A model generated the notes under the pieces. The model saw only the letters and a list, made by a program, of their open reading frames with translations. It was not told the DNA's origin and did no database searches. A stretch of DNA of 6,510 nt from an uncultured Rhodobiaceae bacterium (lineage in GTDB: Archaea > Thermoplasmatota > Poseidoniia > Poseidoniales > Poseidoniaceae), in NCBI GenBank assembly GCA_937911445.1, contig CALDQY010000278.1, forward strand, positions 1-6,510, written 5' to 3'. A program made the translations under genes and the position numbers. Position 1 is the stretch's first letter, and the number at the start of each line of letters is the position of its first letter. This document shows positions 5,537-6,510 of this stretch, one piece after another.

Positions 5537-6183
5537 AAACTGAAGTCTGGACCATCGCTGCTACGACGAGACCCTGGACGAAGTGCAGGAGCTGCTGGTG
5601 CTTTCGTATCAACACGCTTCTTTTCAGGTTCTGCAGAACGAGTGAGTCCACCTCGAATTGGCCCTGTTCTTCCACGACCGGCCATGCGCAGTGAATCAGG
5701 AAGAATCAATGCGGCAATAGCAACACCATGATGATCTTGGCCTGCTGTAACTTCATCGACGGCAACATCGAAGGAGAGTACTTCGAGGTCTCTCGACGCA
5801 AGACGGCGTTGGATGTTTCGACGAAGTAAAAGGACGGTTTCTTCGTAATCCGCTTCTGTTGTGATGCTTGCAACGATTGCACATTCATCACCTTCTGGTG
5901 TCTGACAAAGTGCGTAGCCAACACCGGCACAAGCAGTTGAACCACTCCACGCAAATGCAGTAGCAAGGTGACATTCGACCAGTGAACCCATAGGAAGCGG
6001 TTCGGGTGGAACAACGTTGAATCCAAGTGGAAGCATTGCACCTTGAACTTGAATCAAACGAGCATCTCCCAATCCTAATTCGACGAGACCTTGATCAAAC
6101 GCGTCTTCTGCATTTTCACCCCAAGGGGAAACTGCGGTCATCAGCCAGCCACGAGAGGATTTGGAACCACCTTCACCTGCCAT
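5533..6183 (-). CDS. Pyruvoyl-dependent arginine decarboxylase homologue lacking the self-cleavage serines
   Basis: This 216-residue protein clearly resembles archaeal pyruvoyl-dependent arginine decarboxylase, which makes agmatine from arginine. Shared blocks, by recall of the Methanocaldococcus jannaschii protein, are AFDxxL (28-33), GLGDARLI (37-44) against GIGNVNLI, LPMGSLV (63-69) against LPMGALV, the Ala/Gly-rich strand near 84-91, and the final VAIAALIL. In the active family the proenzyme cuts itself between two serines in V/I-S-S-I-x-P; here the site reads V46-Q47-G48-A49-M50-L51-P52. The catalytic Glu of GLIxE aligns with Ser106 in CAIVAS. It therefore cannot form the pyruvoyl group by the known route. 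Residues 165-216 are an added Arg/Ser/Pro/Gly-rich tail, absent from the family core and probably disordered. ATG 6183 has no Shine-Dalgarno site. A subunit or regulator role is inferred. Confidence 0.8.
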   Translation of the reverse strand: MAGEGGSKSSRGWLMTAVSPWGENAEDAFDQGLVELGLGDARLIQVQGAMLPLGFNVVPPEPLPMGSLVECHLATAFAWSGSTACAGVGYALCQTPEGDECAIVASITTEADYEETVLLLRRNIQRRLASRDLEVLSFDVAVDEVTAGQDHHGVAIAALILPDSLRMAGRGRTGPIRGGLTRSAEPEKKRVDTKAPAAPALRPGSRRSSDGPDFSL

Positions 6184-6276
6184 ACATCATAGTAAATCCA
6201 TACGGTTCATGAACAACATGGTGCAATGCATCCACAAAACACGAAACGCTATGATAACCGTAGCATTGGGGATAAC

Positions 6277-6510
6277 ATGGCCAAGGCATCAAGACTCCTC
6301 TTGTTGCTCGCAACCATTGGATTGTTCGTCTTGGCCATCATTATGCTGCTCAACAGCGATTCGGTCTTGATGGCGATTCCATTGATTGGCGTGTCGGTTC
6401 TTGCTGGATTTGGCTACATGATGTTCGATGCTCAGCCACCATCAAAGCCCAACAGCACACCGGGGGCTGTTCAACACAGTACAATTGCGAACGGCGAGGA
6501 TGCGCACAAA
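6277..6510 (+). CDS. Small membrane protein, 5' part, runs off the right edge
   Basis: The frame from ATG 6277 stays open for 78 codons to the window end. The protein begins MAKASRLLLLLATIGLF and has two hydrophobic segments, about residues 6-24 and 31-50, separated by a short LNSDS loop, then a polar Pro/Ser/Asn-rich stretch (QPPSKPNSTPG). The first segment could be a membrane helix or an uncleaved signal; the start is basic, so the N-terminus is probably cytoplasmic. GGGG lies five bases from a possible weak ribosome site just before the ATG, and a TATA-like CTATGATAA sits about 24 bases upstream (6249-6257). It is divergent from the decarboxylase homologue, with 93 bases between the starts. 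I do not recognise the family, and the C-terminal part is not in view. Confidence 0.65.
   Translation, partial: MAKASRLLLLLATIGLFVLAIIMLLNSDSVLMAIPLIGVSVLAGFGYMMFDAQPPSKPNSTPGAVQHSTIANGEDAHK

Noticed and set aside
5533..6183. Calling this gene an active arginine decarboxylase (pdaD)
   Set aside because: The Ser-Ser cleavage pair and the catalytic Glu are both replaced, so a gene symbol implying activity is not supported.
6205..6214. Perfect palindrome GTTCATGAAC in the divergent spacer before the decarboxylase homologue
   Set aside because: A 10-base palindrome is expected several times by chance in 6.5 kb and no second copy was found nearby, so an operator is not supported.
1..6510. CRISPR array, insertion sequence, integrase site or phage module
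   Set aside because: No regularly spaced repeats, transposase motifs or direct repeats flanking the tRNA were seen; the restriction-like gene stands alone.

Overview
The window looks archaeal and most resembles a marine Thermoplasmatota genome of the Poseidoniales (Marine Group II) type. That placement is inferred from gene content and style: an archaeal-type aspartyl/asparaginyl-tRNA synthetase tail, a homologue of archaeal pyruvoyl-dependent arginine decarboxylase, archaeal GT2 glycosyltransferases, GAGGTGA-type Shine-Dalgarno sites next to a probable leaderless promoter, and a moderate base composition. Coding density is very high and no stretch over 100 bases lacks a gene.

Layout. (1) 1-1101, plus strand: the last 15 codons of a class IIb aminoacyl-tRNA synthetase, then a saccharopine/lysine dehydrogenase-like oxidoreductase whose ribosome site overlaps the synthetase stop codon. 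(2) 1148-1987, plus: an AT-richer orphan gene with a PD-(D/E)XK nuclease signature, probably a restriction-like endonuclease with no methylase beside it. (3) 3990 down to 1999, minus: a tight cluster reading in order a membrane-anchored degenerate glycosyltransferase, a phosphoserine-phosphatase-like HAD hydrolase, a two-helix membrane microprotein and a 36-residue zinc-ribbon microprotein. Junctions are TGA-ATG, ATGA, and a 25-base gap that overlaps a TATA-like box. (4) 4071-4973, plus: an intact GT2 glycosyltransferase with two membrane segments, divergent from the degenerate one. (5) 4952-5029, minus: tRNA-Pro(UGG) with encoded CCA; its 3' part is antisense to the last codons of the glycosyltransferase. 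(6) 6183 down to 5063, minus: a homologue of pyruvoyl-dependent arginine decarboxylase that has lost its self-cleavage serines, overlapping by GTGA a zinc-ribbon/winged-helix protein. (7) 6277 to the right edge, plus: the start of a small membrane protein.

The most striking theme is two probable pseudoenzymes in 6.5 kb. One is the decarboxylase homologue lacking both the Ser-Ser cleavage pair and the catalytic Glu. The other is a glycosyltransferase lacking the acidic metal/nucleotide-sugar motif, beside an intact GT2 enzyme. Both keep family structure while losing chemistry, which suggests regulatory or scaffolding roles. A further lead is a pair of interleaved inverted repeats between the zinc-ribbon/winged-helix gene and the tRNA.
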